Part shown: piece after piece, positions 40,463 to 53,643 of the stretch
Layout: every line of letters starts with the position of its first letter
How positions within the stretch are numbered: position 1 is the first letter of the stretch
From: Hermodice carunculata
Lineage: Eukaryota; Annelida; Polychaeta; Eunicida; Amphinomidae
NCBI GenBank assembly: GCA_964020975.1
Contig: OZ026627.1
Span: 35,376,533-35,440,532, forward strand
DNA length: 64,000 nucleotides
Reading direction: 5' to 3'
Notes under the pieces: generated by a model
Seen by the model: only the letters and a program-made list of their open reading frames with translations
What the model was told of the DNA's origin: nothing
Databases searched by the model: none
Program-made: the position numbers and the translations under genes

Positions 40463-40789
40463 ATATGTGTAAGTCTGTAACCATGTATGTACATGTGCAA
40501 GTATATGTATATATATGTTGTGTACAAAATGTTATGCATTCTTTGCAACAAAATCAAGGTTTTAGATGTGACAGTAAGTCTGAAAGATCAAGAGGGCTAT
40601 ATGAACAGCCTGTGAGCGACTGACCTTGACATTGAACGCACAGTAAGTCCTCCTACCCCTTTCCAGGGGTGTCTAGAGGTTTTTGAAGAATTTGCCAATG
40701 CTTGAAAAAAAAACATAAAAGGAAAAAATCACTGGAGTGTGGCCATTTGTTTGTATTGAGTGAAGCCCATCCAAGATAATCCCTACCCA

Positions 40790-41165
40790 AGTTTGAAGTG
40801 AATCTGACTGATGATTTTGGAGAAGTCGAAATTACCAATTGCCATTGCAATCCCTATTGATTTACATTCTTATCTATTGGAATGTTCGCAAAAACAGTTG
40901 AGAAACAAAATTAAAAATTTCTAACAAATCAGGGATCCAAAGTATCACAACATAATGAACAACTTCCTTGACCTTTGCGCAAGGTATATATCCATCTAGT
41001 TTCAGCACAATCTGAATGACAGTTTTTGAGACGTCTATAGTAGCAAAAACTTCCAAAAACTGGCAGAAAATTGCGTGGCCTTCTGTTGAACAAAATAATA
41101 TGTATAGTTCCTCTGTAGCGTGCCTATACAATTTCAAAGCAATTGGCCAATCATTTCAGAGAATG
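40790..41165 (-). repeat. Reverse-orientation relative of the 21.4-23.2 kb tandem unit
   Basis: Read on the minus strand it has CCAATTGCTTTGAAATTGTA, followed by a block ending TTTTGTTCAACAGAAGG. These match the order of blocks in the 0.47-kb tandem unit. Similarity is patchy. Confidence 0.45.
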
Positions 41166-41179
41166 CCTTACCATTTAAC

Positions 41180-42925
41180 CCCCCCATGAACATTAAAAAA
41201 ATTAAAAAAATTAACGAATTGGGACTCTCTCAATGTTGGTATGAAATGTACATCTTCTTAGCCTTTTGACAACTGTACTATTCCTTTTTGTTATAAGCGC
41301 TACTATCTGCCAACGACAGTATTCTTAGATAGAACGAGGGCAAAAGTGCAATAAATTATCGTGTCAGTTTTCTGAACCAGATATGTAGTGTTTAGAGCCT
41401 TAACAGTAGAGAGTGTTTGTGTACATAAATACATTGTCTCTCAAAGAAAGCCTAAATCACTTATTAACGGTCTTACAGTGTGCTGTTACAACGGAATTTT
41501 AGCGATGGCATTTCCTAGTTATAACACATTGAAAACAATTCTAAGTTTATCATATGAAGTATGTTGCACTTCCGCTTAAGGACTTCACCGTTTTGTCCGC
41601 TACACTTATGTGTAAATTAAATGCTTCAAGAACAATGATTGGCATATATACACTTTTCGCACGCAGACTAACACTTAAAGATAGAAAGCCCGACAGCACC
41701 GATGGACTTATCAGACGACAACAAGCCTTTACGTACATTCTTTTGGCAATCACAAAAGGTCACATGACTCTTTTATGAAATCACGTCTTTGTCACATTGC
41801 TTTTCACCAATATCAAATTTTGCCTCATACCAGATCGCGTCATATGGATTTTACACCAAATCACGTCTTGATATGTGGCTCTCACCTGAAAGCATGTCTC
41901 TGCCACACAAGTACCCATGGAAATTAGGATTCAGCCACTCTATGGCACAGACATATTGTTTTGTATATTGTGGAGACAGTTTCAACTGATGAATGATGCA
42001 AGTTCTGTTATTCCCAAATTGCTCCACCGGCAACGGGTGGATACGGGGATGGGGGTGGGGTGGGGTGTGTGAGTTACATGCAGTGGCACCTGCAACGACA
42101 TGATTTATTGGCCTTTGCATCAAATCATCTCATCGTCACTTGGTTTCTCCTTACAATTACCTTTTCGCCACACGGCTGTACTGCCCAGTAACGTCTTCAT
42201 CATATTGTTTCCGGTCAAACCAAATTTTTAAAAACCTCAGGATACGGGCGGTATAGTTGTATAGGACGATGCTCGTCCGTCTCACCGTCCACCCTTAAAC
42301 ATAGGTTAACTTGAATATCGCCAATGTTTTATCAAAGATGTACCTTTTAATCGACCATATACCCATTGAAAAGCTGCTTTCTTTGATTATTTTTGCAATT
42401 ATATCGATGTTTAAAGTACACAACTGACGGCCGTTTGAATGGTGCTCAGAGAAGACTACATTGCCTCGATATGCCTGCTTCGCCTCTTCCCACCCCCTTT
42501 TTTTTAATGAGAAGTGTACTGCTTCGAGATAGCCCAGAGCCATCTTAGAATGTACATGTGTATGTTAACATATTGCTGAATATTCAAATTGTCTTTTATG
42601 TTGGGGGTCGCCAAAGTTGATTGATTAATGGGCACTGTGGGATGGGGGGGGGGGGGGCAACGTTATCGTGAGTTACGCTGCGATAAACGTTCATCTGGAT
42701 ACACATTATCATAGACTTCAAACCTGTTTCAGCCGGAACTTGTGAATTTCACCCATTTAACTAATTGCACATACCCTTATTGCGCTTAAATACAAGGGCA
42801 TAATTTATGTTCATGACTTTAATATATAAGGGAAAGTCGAAGGGATAAACCATGTCTTTTGATGTTTCAATGATATATTGGGCCTTTCTCACTCGTTTGG
42901 GTCGGGGACATAAACGCCTGAATGC
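41180..42925. other. Gene-free stretch
   Basis: No recognised element. A G-rich tract lies at 42035-42070 and a G run at 42643-42657. Confidence 0.4.
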
Positions 42926-42939
42926 ATCATTTGCACGAG

Positions 42940-43450
42940 GCTCAAGACTTATACAAAAATCCAAAGTTGCAGGCATGATCTTCATATTATTTCGTCTTTC
43001 CTGTTTAGAGTCTAGTAACAGCACTTCATTCGTATTGTCGTTTAGTTTTAGAAACTTCCGGGATACCCAGAGGGGTATTTCTTGGATGCAAGCTACCACG
43101 CGCTTGGTGTTTTTTTTTCTATTCCACGTGGTGGGGGTGGATTTAAGGACAAATATATCTGCCTGTCATCGGCGTACAGGTGAAAATGGAGATCATAGCG
43201 TCGGACAATATAACCAAAGAAACAAGTGTAGATAGTGAATAGGATCGGTCTTAAAGCCGACCTTTGAGGTATACCTAACCACAGTGTATGGTGGTTTGAC
43301 GAGTCTCCACCAATTGTCACGGATTGGCTGTGGCTAGAACGGTAGGACTTAAACCATTGCAGAGCTGTTCTAGTCACGTCAATACGATCCTAGAGTCTCT
43401 ACAGTAGGACATCGTGATGCATAGTTTCAAATGCAGATGAAATATAAAGT
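42940..43450 (-). mobile_element. Degenerate LINE (L2/CR1-type reverse transcriptase)
   Basis: On the minus strand the translation gives SSAFETMHHDVLL (from about 43440), TALQWFKSYRSSHSQSVTIG, a GIPQRSALRPILFTIY block and LYADDRQIYLSL, with the catalytic YADD at 43176-43165. After a frameshift, IPLWVSRKFLKLND...EVLLLDSKQ follows (43090-42990). In the family the blocks read DTIDHDVLL, GVPQGSVLGP and NFLKLN, so this is an L2/CR1-like element. Two stops precede the TALQW block and one frame change follows YADD. It is a short internal fragment. Confidence 0.88.
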
Positions 43451-43459
43451 TGTACTGAC

Positions 43460-45085
43460 AGCACACATTGCTTTCCATCTACGGCTTGAGTTCTGTTATG
43501 GATATTTCATTAAACTCTGACACCTGTCATTCAGACGTGGTGGCATGGTCTTCCACTGCAGGTGGTTGTGCTTGTATATTGGACAGGTCTGATTGGATTT
43601 TTGCAATTTTTTTCTTCCTCGAAAAGGTCAGAGTGACCCAGACCACTAAGTACACTATGGAAAAACTGAACTGATCCGCTTGGAAATGAAAGGAATAAAT
43701 CTTTAAATGTGACAAAATATCTATTGTGCAACGGCCTGAAATACTCTTACAGACACAAAAGCTCTTTTCTTATATTGTTGCACTTAATGATTATGATTTA
43801 CCGCATTTTACAAAGGTGATTTTTGGTTTAATGAACGATGTGATATTAACCTTGTAACGTAACGTATTGGAACTACAGCTACAAACATAACACGATGAAA
43901 CGCCATGTAAACACAGGCTTTGTTCCAATGGCTGTTATTCGTTGGTTATATTCGACCACCTATTGGGTATATGATTGATTGTTGATGTAAACTCGAGGGG
44001 TTGATAACACGTGGAACGCGATTTGCCTTTGTGTGTACCAAGTCGAATAAGAAAATTTCACAAAGAATTTAAAACACTTTTTTGTCATCTATCTATCCAT
44101 CTATCCATCAGTCCACCCACCAATCCGTCTATTTATCTTCCCATCTGCCACCTTAATAATCTTAATTCTGTCGCCTAAATTTGCGGTAAAAAGCAGACCA
44201 CTTTTCATTTCACTAAAAGTATAGTTTTAGGAACATGGTGTCTTACGCTTACACAAATATTTGAGTTTCTTATTAGCTGGAGTCAATACGAGAGGCTAGT
44301 CAAATCACAGGCCTGAAAAAACCATGACATAAAAAAGCCTCGATGCTCATTTACATGCTTCCACGTACAGATCAGATTAAGCAACCACAGCTTTCATTTC
44401 TTTTGAAAGGCTATCTAAATATATGACGTCAAGCTTTTAAGTGAAGTAAGAGGGAAACATTCAAGTGCCTGTTTATACATGTCACTGAAATGTAGATCAG
44501 CCGCATAAATACCTGAAATGTCACCACCAATATACAGTCTGTAATGATTATGAGCGATATCACTGCATAAAATCAATTTCGTTTATTAATAAAATTCGGA
44601 TTCAATCTTTCCTGTCTAGACCTAAGAATGAAATGCACACTTCAGAATATCTGGGATGACTAAAACTGGTTTCAATGTCAATATTCTGATTAAGCCTTGT
44701 CGCTAGAAAGCACACTCTATTCATCAATTGTTTAAAAGTAATGTTGTTGCCGTGACAACCAAGGAGATGATAAGCAGACAGCCACATGTAAGACGGTTAT
44801 TTAACACAAACAAAGGCACAAAGTCTTGTGACTTTTTAATTGGCTACTATTATATGACAGTAAGTTATTCTAATTTGACCCCCATTACTGTCACGTGGAC
44901 TTTCAGAGTTTGAACAAACAAAAGTAGTGTTTGTTACTATTATATCGCAAATAACAGACCTTTACGATAAAATAAAGTCAATCACTTAGACTCTGCGAAA
45001 AACCTGTGAATTTTATAACACTTTAAATTGCAGATGTCCCCGTTGTCAAAACAATTTGCATAAGCTGAGAACACTTGGTATACGA
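43460..45085. other. Gene-free stretch
   Basis: A short TATC-like run lies at 44088-44112. Nothing else was recognised. Confidence 0.4.
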
Positions 45086-45091
45086 AAAAAT

Positions 45092-45649
45092 ATTAAGTGG
45101 CATGGGCAAAGCCCAGTGCTTTAATGAGCACTGTCTTTAAACAGTCTTCCTGCCTTGGGTTTTACTTTCTGTAACATAAAACTATGTTTATTCTTATTGG
45201 TATGGGTGTGCAGATTAAACATTTATCAGAAAAGTGGGACAACGGGTTTTTTGGTAGAGAAAATGGGCCTTTGGTGTTAGGGTCTATTTTGTGCATTTTC
45301 TAGAACTTTTTCTTTTAGCAGTTGGCTTACAAGCTTGGAATATTTACATTAAAAACTTCATGGCTACAGCTAGGTTTTGTATCTTCAATTCTTCTAAAAA
45401 TGTAATACAAAAAAATCTTAATCAAGGTTGCATGCGACTCTCATAAAGGCAATCCGTTCTTCATCTTTATGAGCCACGAAACCATACAAATAAACAATGT
45501 ATTGAAAAACACAGAAAACCAAACCCTGGATTCACTTTAAGCTCCACAATACTTATTTTACGCAAAATCGATTCATTAATTTTTGAGAAAATGTTGATCC
45601 AAATTCGATGATTTTTAGTGCGAACATAGCTTTGCCCACGCCAACTTAA
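45092..45649. mobile_element. TTAA-flanked nonautonomous DNA transposon (piggyBac/Kolobok-like), 558 bp
   Basis: TTAA at 45092-45095 is followed by GTGGCATGGGCAAAGC. The right end is GCTTTGCCCACGCCAAC followed by TTAA (45646-45649). The TIRs match except for a substitution and a one-base indel. TTAA target duplication is used by piggyBac and Kolobok elements. No transposase frame is visible inside. Confidence 0.75.
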
Positions 45650-47510
45650 TGATCAAGAACTGATCTTACATCTCTCGATCAGAAATGAAGAATGGTATAC
45701 AAGATCTACATTGACCCAAAATTTAAAATTATGATAATGCACATGAGGTTCAATGTTGCTGTAATATTTCTTAACCACCTGCGCAGTCCTGCCATGAAAA
45801 AATACATCCTTTGTATTTTCAATATGGGAGCCCTCTATGTAGCAACACCTTTAGACCAAATACTTTTTCAGGTCCCCATTTTCCTCAATTTTATGGAATC
45901 CCTTTGTTCCAAATACCTCTGTCAGAAAGAGCTAACATCAGAAATACGTCTACCGTTTATAGTTCGAAGCATAGTCATATTTACCTGCCGATAAGCCCCG
46001 TCACTGAACATAAAGTGCCTGCCCCGTGCTAATATATACCTTGTTGAACATATTAATCATGATTGTACAAAAAGAAATGCATATCATGTCGCAGTTGGCA
46101 TGAACTGAAAGTACAGAGCTTCATTAATGGGTTTTAGGTGTTGTTTTGTATAGTCTCGATATTTGCTGTGAGCATACATGTAGCTTCGTGCAGTTCATGA
46201 TTGCATCTCTGAAAAATGAAGCGCTAATTAGACAACATAATTCTCTAACAAATATAAGGGGCACTATCGTTTACATTATAATGTGCCCAATTATTTATAC
46301 TAATGAAGCGGAACGCATATTTCTGATATTAATGTCAAAATTATCCACACATAATAAATCAGTAAAATTGCGTTGATATGGTCCTGTGTCTCATTGAAAA
46401 ACATTTTCGCGCATTCTCCTACTTGATGATTGATAGAATGCCTTTTTTCAGATATATCAGACGTTAATTTTATTACATATGTACTGGATTCCTGATAGTA
46501 ACATCTATTAACATATGAATTTTATTAAAATAACCAGGCATCATTTGGACGCAGTGATTAGAATTAGTCGAAGAGGACACGTACTATCTAAATTATCTCA
46601 CACCTCTCTAACGTGACTTTAATGTCGCATGCAGCCATTGTATGCAACATTATTACAAATATGAAATGAACATCAGAGGTCATAACTTTGCCGTTGACAT
46701 TTATTCAATATTTTCAATGCATAGGGTTAGTTTCCTATACGTAAACCATGGATATACGAGGGTCGAAGGATGGACGCACACATGGCTCTATACATATGCC
46801 AGGTTGTGAAGCAACGAAAATATATTAAGCAGTGTGTAAAACATGAGCATAATTGTTGCTGCCATCATTCTGAAAATGGACAAAATACACTTAAAGTAAC
46901 ATCTGCAGAAAGGAAAAGAATGTGTCTGTGGTGTAACAATCAATATTTAATTTCACTGCCTCTTAAAATATTATGGCAGAGGTACCAAATATCACATCTT
47001 TGGTCCTCAGTTTTGGAAAGTAGATCAAAGTCACCCAAATTATCAAATGCATAATACCTTTATGAGATGCTTTTGATGTAAATATTAATACCTAAACTCT
47101 GATGGTTCCTGAAATATGAGACTGGGCACTCCGGACATGAGAATTTCAGTAGCTCCCATGACTTTGAATATAAATCAATCCACAGTACGCCAGGGAATCA
47201 CATGATGTTGCCGTTCCAAAATAGCATCATCCATCAATGGCCAATATCAGAGGTAAATAAAAACATGATTCTAATCTTTTTCTTTTCCACTATGTTACGC
47301 GTCAATAACACAACAATGATCGGCAATCTGCTTCCAGTGATTCACGAGAACCTTTTTTATGTCAGGCTGCCGACTGCTGAGATGTATAACCTCCTTATGA
47401 GCGCCATTCTAAAAACAAATTAACGGATCCCAATAGCCATTTAAGGATATGAACTGGCCAAAATTTGAACTGGAGAATACTCTGGACGTGACCATTTTTG
47501 TTTACATCCG
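45650..47510. other. Gene-free stretch
   Basis: Open frames at 45692-45994 and 46770-47054 were read; neither resembles a known family. Confidence 0.4.
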
Positions 47511-47516
47511 GTGGGT

Positions 47517-47640
47517 TGCCACAGGCGTACATTCCGTTTGCATTGAAATGAATATTATCACATTGGTATTGGATGATGAATGTTGATGTTTTGGTAACCT
47601 CGAACCTCTGCCTTTTGCTGTAATTAACTGTGCTGTCATT
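47517..47640 (+). repeat. Dispersed repeat family R4, copy 1
   Basis: TTGGTATTGGATGATGAATG, TTGATGTTTTGGTAA and CTCTGCCTTTTGCTGTA are shared with 49852-49980. Pieces of the same phrase (CTTTTGCTGT...AACTTGG/AACTGTGCT) recur at 47815 and 47940. Confidence 0.6.
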
Positions 47641-47999
47641 GTTCAGATGAAATTTTGTGAATATGGGTCATATTTTAAAAACTATTTGATAAAAACTTGA
47701 TTGGATATGTTGCGCTGAGATCGTGTTCTCTGACCCAAAGTTTTATGGAGGTGAAGCGTTTTTAAAATGTTTCTAATTCATAATTATCCCTTAAATGGCA
47801 CAGGCCTTCCTTCTTCTTTTGCTGTCAACTGTGCTGACTGACAAGTCAAGAGAACCCAAAAGAGGCAGGGCTACCATTTTTCTTTTTATCGTTAACAAAA
47901 GTGTTGGATTGTTGGTTTTGCTAATTCTTGAATCTCCAACTTTTGCTGTTATTAACTTGGCTCTCATAGTATGCTTGAAATTTAGGAATACCATGTAAT

Positions 48000-49850
48000 G
48001 ATTTTCTGTGCTTTTAAACGATTAAATTGTACTTTTGTGATTGGAATAGTTGGTTTTTTTTCTCATCAAATAGCGAGTTACTTATAAACTTAAGGTATAC
48101 CTACAAGCACCCCTTTGGATTAATTTACGATCAGGACTCAATGAGACTCTTAGAAGGGTTATAGAAAGTAGGGAGATGGGCATTAAGTACAAAGGAGCAG
48201 GCAGAAGGACTTAAAAATATGAGGAGGCAGGAGCCATGGACACATATAATATTTGGGACCACGGAGCACCAAAACACCTGGAAGAATATCAGAGGAGCAG
48301 GAAAACATGGGCTGGTTTTTAGGGAGCCTGGAACTACAGACTCTCCATATCCAAGCCTCAATAATTCTGTGTGATGAAAGCCACTCTTTCCAAACAGTCC
48401 ATTCTCTCCAATGCCAAATCATTTCAATCGGAATGAGTGAGTGTTTATGTGATGTAGGATTGCTGGAAAAGTGGAGAGAAAAAGCAAAACAAAAGCACAA
48501 GAAAACAGACTAGCAAACAAAAACAACTTGAGAGGGACCAAAAATATCTCGTGACTGAACTTGAATTGAAAGGACTAGCCACAATACAAAGTATATGTCT
48601 CAAAGAGACAGCATCACTATTGTAGTATATGTCCAATTAGTTGCCATAGAGAGATATGTGGATTTGTAAATTTTGGCATTTCAAAATGTGGCAATAAGTC
48701 TGGAGTGCCTTCCAAAAAAACAGCCTATTGTTACGTGAAGCTGCTCTAAGGAAAAGACCTTATCAACATTTCAAGCACTGTCAGTAGAATATATTGTTGA
48801 TTATAAACTGTAGACCAGGAAAATGTCAACGCCTGTAACGTATTCTTGGAGGCTTACAGGTATTCTTGGAGGCTTACAGGCATAAGGTTAAAAGATTTCA
48901 GAAGGGTTTTCACGTAGCACATATGGAATGCACCAGAGAGAAAATAAAGTTTTGCAATAGGCGGCTAATGTCTCTTGGTAACAAAGGTGACTAAGACAAA
49001 CTGTGTGAACTTTGGTTAATGGAAGTTTTCAAACAGACATCATCGTAGATGTTAATCCATACCCAAAGAGTAAATAGAGTATAAAACCCCCTTAATGCAG
49101 CAAGAATTGCTGCTGAACATGCCTAAAGTCACGAAAGACGTGTATATCTAGAGTGATAAAGAGTGTTCAGACTAGACAAGGTTAAGTCAGGTAAAGGAGT
49201 ATTGAAACAAAGTAAGGTCAAAATCAAGTAGACCCCAGGTACCTTCATCTCGAACTTTTAGACCAACTTACCTTGAAAAAAAATGCAAAAGATCTGTCGC
49301 TTGGAAAGTGCTGTGAAATTAGATGGGGGGGGGGGGGTATGTTACTATTGTTTCAAAATATGTAACAATTTCAGAGAGCTATGTTCACAGAATATAGTAT
49401 ATGCTTTCCCTGTGCCTATAATTGAGCAAACATAGAGAAGCTGGGAAAAGAACAGTACATATCCAAAATGATTTGTTTAAAGGGTATTGGCAGGGTTCGT
49501 TGTATAAATAATCAAGAGAATATGTTTCTTGTGATCACTTCAATCACCATGCAAGGGTAGCTGTACCGATGAAAAAGCACTGACTAGTTTGTTAGGTTTA
49601 TGAACAATGTTCCTGAAGCCAAGAATGTTTTTATTGATGTAGTCTTTGTGTCTCAATTCAAGTGAAGATCAAAAGATTAAAATAAAAGGGGGTTGGAAAG
49701 GCAACAACGATCAAATTCATGGTAATTTGGTCACACTTGACATTGGAAATACAAGAGTCACAATAAGGGTTCATTATATAGTAAGATCATATGGCTCCCA
49801 AAAGTGTAAAGGTCAATGTCATTGAGCAGCTTGGTTTCACCAATGCCTTT
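48000..49850. other. Gene-free stretch
   Basis: A 20-bp direct duplication at 48840-48879 and a G run at 49325-49337 are the only structures noted. Confidence 0.4.
48840..48879 (+). repeat. Perfect 20-bp tandem duplication
   Basis: GTATTCTTGGAGGCTTACAG occurs twice in direct succession. Confidence 0.92.
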
Positions 49851-49851
49851 T

Positions 49852-49980
49852 ATGGACGACCACGCATCTCAAACCAGGTTGAAATTTATTTCTTCACCTT
49901 GGTATTAGAAGACGAATGTTGATGTTTTGTTAATTTTCAAATCTGTGCCTTTTGTTGTATTTACCGTCATTCACTGCTGT
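49852..49980 (+). repeat. Dispersed repeat family R4, copy 2
   Basis: TTGGTATTAGAAGACGAATG, TTGATGTTTTGTTAA and CTGTGCCTTTTGTTGTA match copy 1 at 47517-47640. Confidence 0.6.
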
Positions 49981-49984
49981 TTCA

Positions 49985-51310
49985 AATACTTGTGAAACAA
50001 GGATGTTTAAAAATGAAAGTAAAACGGTCGTTTCTGAAGTTTTTGGGTAAAAACTAAAATTTGTTATAAAGACATCCAGGGAATTTGTGATAAAATATAA
50101 AAGATGTGGTAAAAATGTGAACCTACCAGTTGTGCCTAACATTTTCTACAATGTGTGTATGAAGCCAGATATTTCTTAAAATCGAGACTTGCTGGCACCA
50201 AATCGATTTTAACTATATTAGTAACTTTTGTTAGTATCTGTCTCAAGTCAGGAGAGATAGGCTTTCCTTCCTACTGCATTTCGTATTGGTTGAGTGATAT
50301 TTGAAAACATAAAGTTGTTGGTATTTGTTCCTTGAACTTCTGTTATTTGGCCTTGCTTTTTTCATGACAGAATGGTTTTGATCATGGATAGTTCCTTTTT
50401 ATTCGGATTTTCGGTGCAGCTTCTCTAACATTGTTGAAAACTGTTGTCCTCTTTTATTTTTCATGACAGCTATCATTTCCACCTTGTCAACATGACATAT
50501 TATCCTCTTTAGATGTTCAATGAATAATGAATTGCTTGGTGGCTATTTGTGTCTTGCTTTTATATCTGGTAATGTTCATTTGGCTGGTTTTTGACTTGGA
50601 CTGATTTTTCAGCAATGCTATTGATACGTAATGATGTCACTACTAGTTGCTGTCCATTGTGGGCGTAAATTTATGAATGTTGGTAATGTTTTTCTGAACT
50701 CTATGGTTAATTTCTTGAAACATATATCTGACACCAATGCTGAGACTCCTTGCACAGGCAGTTTGCTTTGGAGTGATGCACAAACCTGGCAATTTGTGTT
50801 GGAAGTATGTATGTCGACTTCAGTCCACCCAAAAGATTGTACCGTAGTTCAGTTTTTGTATTGCATGTGTAAAGCAGAAAAAAGGTAAAAAAAAACAAAA
50901 AAACAAACAAACAAACAAAAAACAAAAACAAAAAAAACAGGAAGCAAAATTCTTTCCAGACATGGAAGGTGAAAGGGCAAGAGGTTCCTGTATGGCAGAT
51001 GTAATTCATGTCCGTGTGTCTGTACATACCAGCGTATCTAAATGCTCTATCGGTGTGTAGAAAAACGACTTGAATAATTCAATTCAGGTACGCCATTCAT
51101 TCGATAATAATATAAACTTAAATCATTAAATAACTTCAATCATTTTTTATAAATCGGAATTAAAGTATTACAGGTGAATGCTTGATGATATACTTATGAT
51201 ATTGAATTACATGCCAATACATTGGTCCGTTCATGCCAATTATGTGAGTTTACACTGCAGTTGTGTGTGGCGTGGCGATCAAAATTATATTCCAATCTCT
51301 ATCAGGATGC
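49985..51310. other. Gene-free stretch with an A-rich tract
   Basis: A CAAA/AAAC-rich tract lies at 50878-50938. An open frame at 50631-50888 leads into it but matches nothing known. Confidence 0.4.
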
Positions 51311-51315
51311 CGACA

Positions 51316-51788
51316 GATTACAATACAGAGTACAGTTGTAATGGATTATGAGCTATGATATGAATTGATTACTACAGAGTCATACATGCCTTAAAGGATT
51401 ATAAGCTTTTATACGAATAGATTACTATGCAGTTATACAGTTCTAAGTAGACTATGATATGAAGGTTGGCTGAAAAGTTCTAAGTCTAAGTGGAGTATCT
51501 CAATCGGATGGGAAGAAACTTTTGCCACCAACAAGTTCAATCATTTAATGAATCATAGACATACAAACTGCAACTGTGGTGTGAGTGGTGTCTTTGTACC
51601 ACACCATTTTGTGAACCTACCCATTGAAATCACCAGAAATTGAAAAATTGGCTATGGGGCAGTCCTCAAGTACCTGCAAATGAATGGGCTAACTCCAACA
51701 CAGATACATGGCAACATGGTCTCCTTTTTTTTAGGGAACAATGGATAACTGTGCAGTCATTCAGTTCTAAATGGGTTGTGAGCTATCA
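51316..51788 (+). repeat. Minisatellite of about 52-bp units, interrupted by a mariner fragment
   Basis: Units start at 51316, 51367 and 51420 with GATTACWAWRCAGWSWYAYA-like heads and end GCTATGATATGAA or similar. After the mariner fragment a further unit-like segment, GATAACTGTGCAGTCATTCA, begins at 51742. Confidence 0.6.
51463..51741 (+). mobile_element. Truncated mariner element (5' TIR and transposase N-terminus)
   Basis: The left end AGGTTGGCTGAAAAGTTC is a mariner-type terminal repeat. About 170 bp later, after a one-base shift near 51655, the + frames read EIEKLA then GAVLKYLQMNGLTPTQIHGN, matching the first helix-turn-helix of mariner transposases (family pattern RAVIKYLxxKGLTPxEIHxx). 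Everything after about 51741, including the DDD catalytic core and the right TIR, is gone. Confidence 0.8.
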
Positions 51789-51789
51789 A

Positions 51790-52885
51790 ATGCACACGTT
51801 TTTGTCATCTCATTGCCATCTGCCACCATTACCCCTTATCATTTCGATCCATGTAATAAATTTGAGTACTAATTTGTGAGTCCCTATCTTGGGACAACAT
51901 CGTAGCAAAAAAAAAAAGTAATGGTTTGCTGCTAATTGAATTTGCATATACTTAGACTATGTGAACATATACGTTTTTATGAAAATATGTTGGATTACAT
52001 TGATACAACTAAGGTGTCATTAGCAAACAATGACAATTACCACATTTTTGTTGTAAGCCTCCTGATTTGGACTTTTGACCCTTGACACCATCGCCTAGCC
52101 AAACGTAAAGTCCGACACTGTTACCTATGAGCCACTAGACAACCGAAAAAGATGTAATCCACCATAAATACACGTCATCAATGCAAGGTAGCTAAGCTCA
52201 GTTACGATAGTAAAAATGATATTAAATTGACCCCAAGAGCAACCTACATGAATTTGAAATCAAATGGCCATAAAACAAAACGGCAAATAAATTCCAAGCT
52301 TCATTTTCCAAATCAGACGGACTTTAACCCTTTCTTCGTGAATTAAAGCTGGGACTGAGTCCGACATTTTCCTTCAATTTTCTTGATGTAGGTTGGATAT
52401 CAAATAAAGCAATTGACCTAGGGCAAGATACATTGAAAGCTTCCATTCATAATATCTTTTCAAATAGTTTTTTTTCTGCTAAAAATGGGCAAAACATTAA
52501 AACAAACATTTGACCACCGACCAGCTTTCGTCCATTTAATGAGAAACGGGCTAATGAAACGTACTCTCCCGGAAATCAACTCGTATTGCGCATTTGACAA
52601 CTTACTAAAGTACTAAGTCACTGCTACAGTCTAGAGGGATACAGCTTGCATATATGTACGTGTCACACAAAACCACCATCCCTGGAAAATGATAGATTTG
52701 TATGTGAGGAATTTGCCTATGTTTGTTACATATCAATTAATAACCAACGGGTTCTTAGTGCTCATAGTTACTAGTAATAGTATAAATAACTTCCAAAACA
52801 TTCCAGAGGCGCATGTATCCTTACAGAAGCATGCCGTATTTCCTTTCAGTTTGTTTTGTAATGCATATCATTTACAGCACGCAGT
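51790..52885. other. Gene-free stretch
   Basis: No coding signal or repeat recognised. Confidence 0.4.
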
Positions 52886-52887
52886 AG

Positions 52888-53037
52888 GCATATTAATTTC
52901 TCGCCGCAAAGGCCGGGTTTGATGCCTGGTGATCACGGAGGACGTGTGGCTTGCATCACTGTCACTGGCAGGCCATATGTTCATTTGTCACAAAACCAGC
53001 ATTTTTTGGAAACTTTTACCTCACAAATGCCAGGCTG
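52888..53037 (+). repeat. Dispersed SINE-like repeat, copy 2
   Basis: Counterpart of 9633-9775. Carries GGGTTTGATGCC, a possible degenerate B box. See copy 1 for shared blocks. Confidence 0.5.
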
Positions 53038-53643
53038 TTATTCTTCCAGTACTTCCCGAGCCATATCTAAGAAAAATTTTCATATGTCTTTGATAATTAG
53101 TCTGTATTTCCAAAACATTTGTAATATCCCACTTGTGCCCACAGTAACCGACCCGTATCCCGCCATGTCTCCCGAAGCGAGACTAGGCAATCAGGCATGC
53201 AGGTGGGGCGGGAACTTAATATGCATATCTCTTATTGCCTTTTCGTTTTGTTTCTTCGAAATTGGACAAACATGGCTTCCCTTTGTTCGTTTTTCACGGT
53301 GACTTGCACACATATTATGAATGTTTTGCCTCATGAATCACTCACTTTCACATAACTGTCCTGAAAAGCATATAGTCTTATAATGTGGAATGAACAGTGC
53401 CAGGCGACACAGAACAAGTAAAATGCAGTTCTCCTTCGTGACAGGCAGTCCTAAAAAGCAGAACAGTTGCGCATAGATATCATTTACTTTTTGTGTAAAA
53501 GACGGGCGTATAAAATATGCATGATCCTATTATTGATGGAAATATTGACACGCATTTAATAAAGGTTTACTCTTGGTAACTCAAGCAGCCATACATAAAT
53601 ATCAATAAACTTTTTTTGTGTGTGTGTACAGAAGCAATAATGT

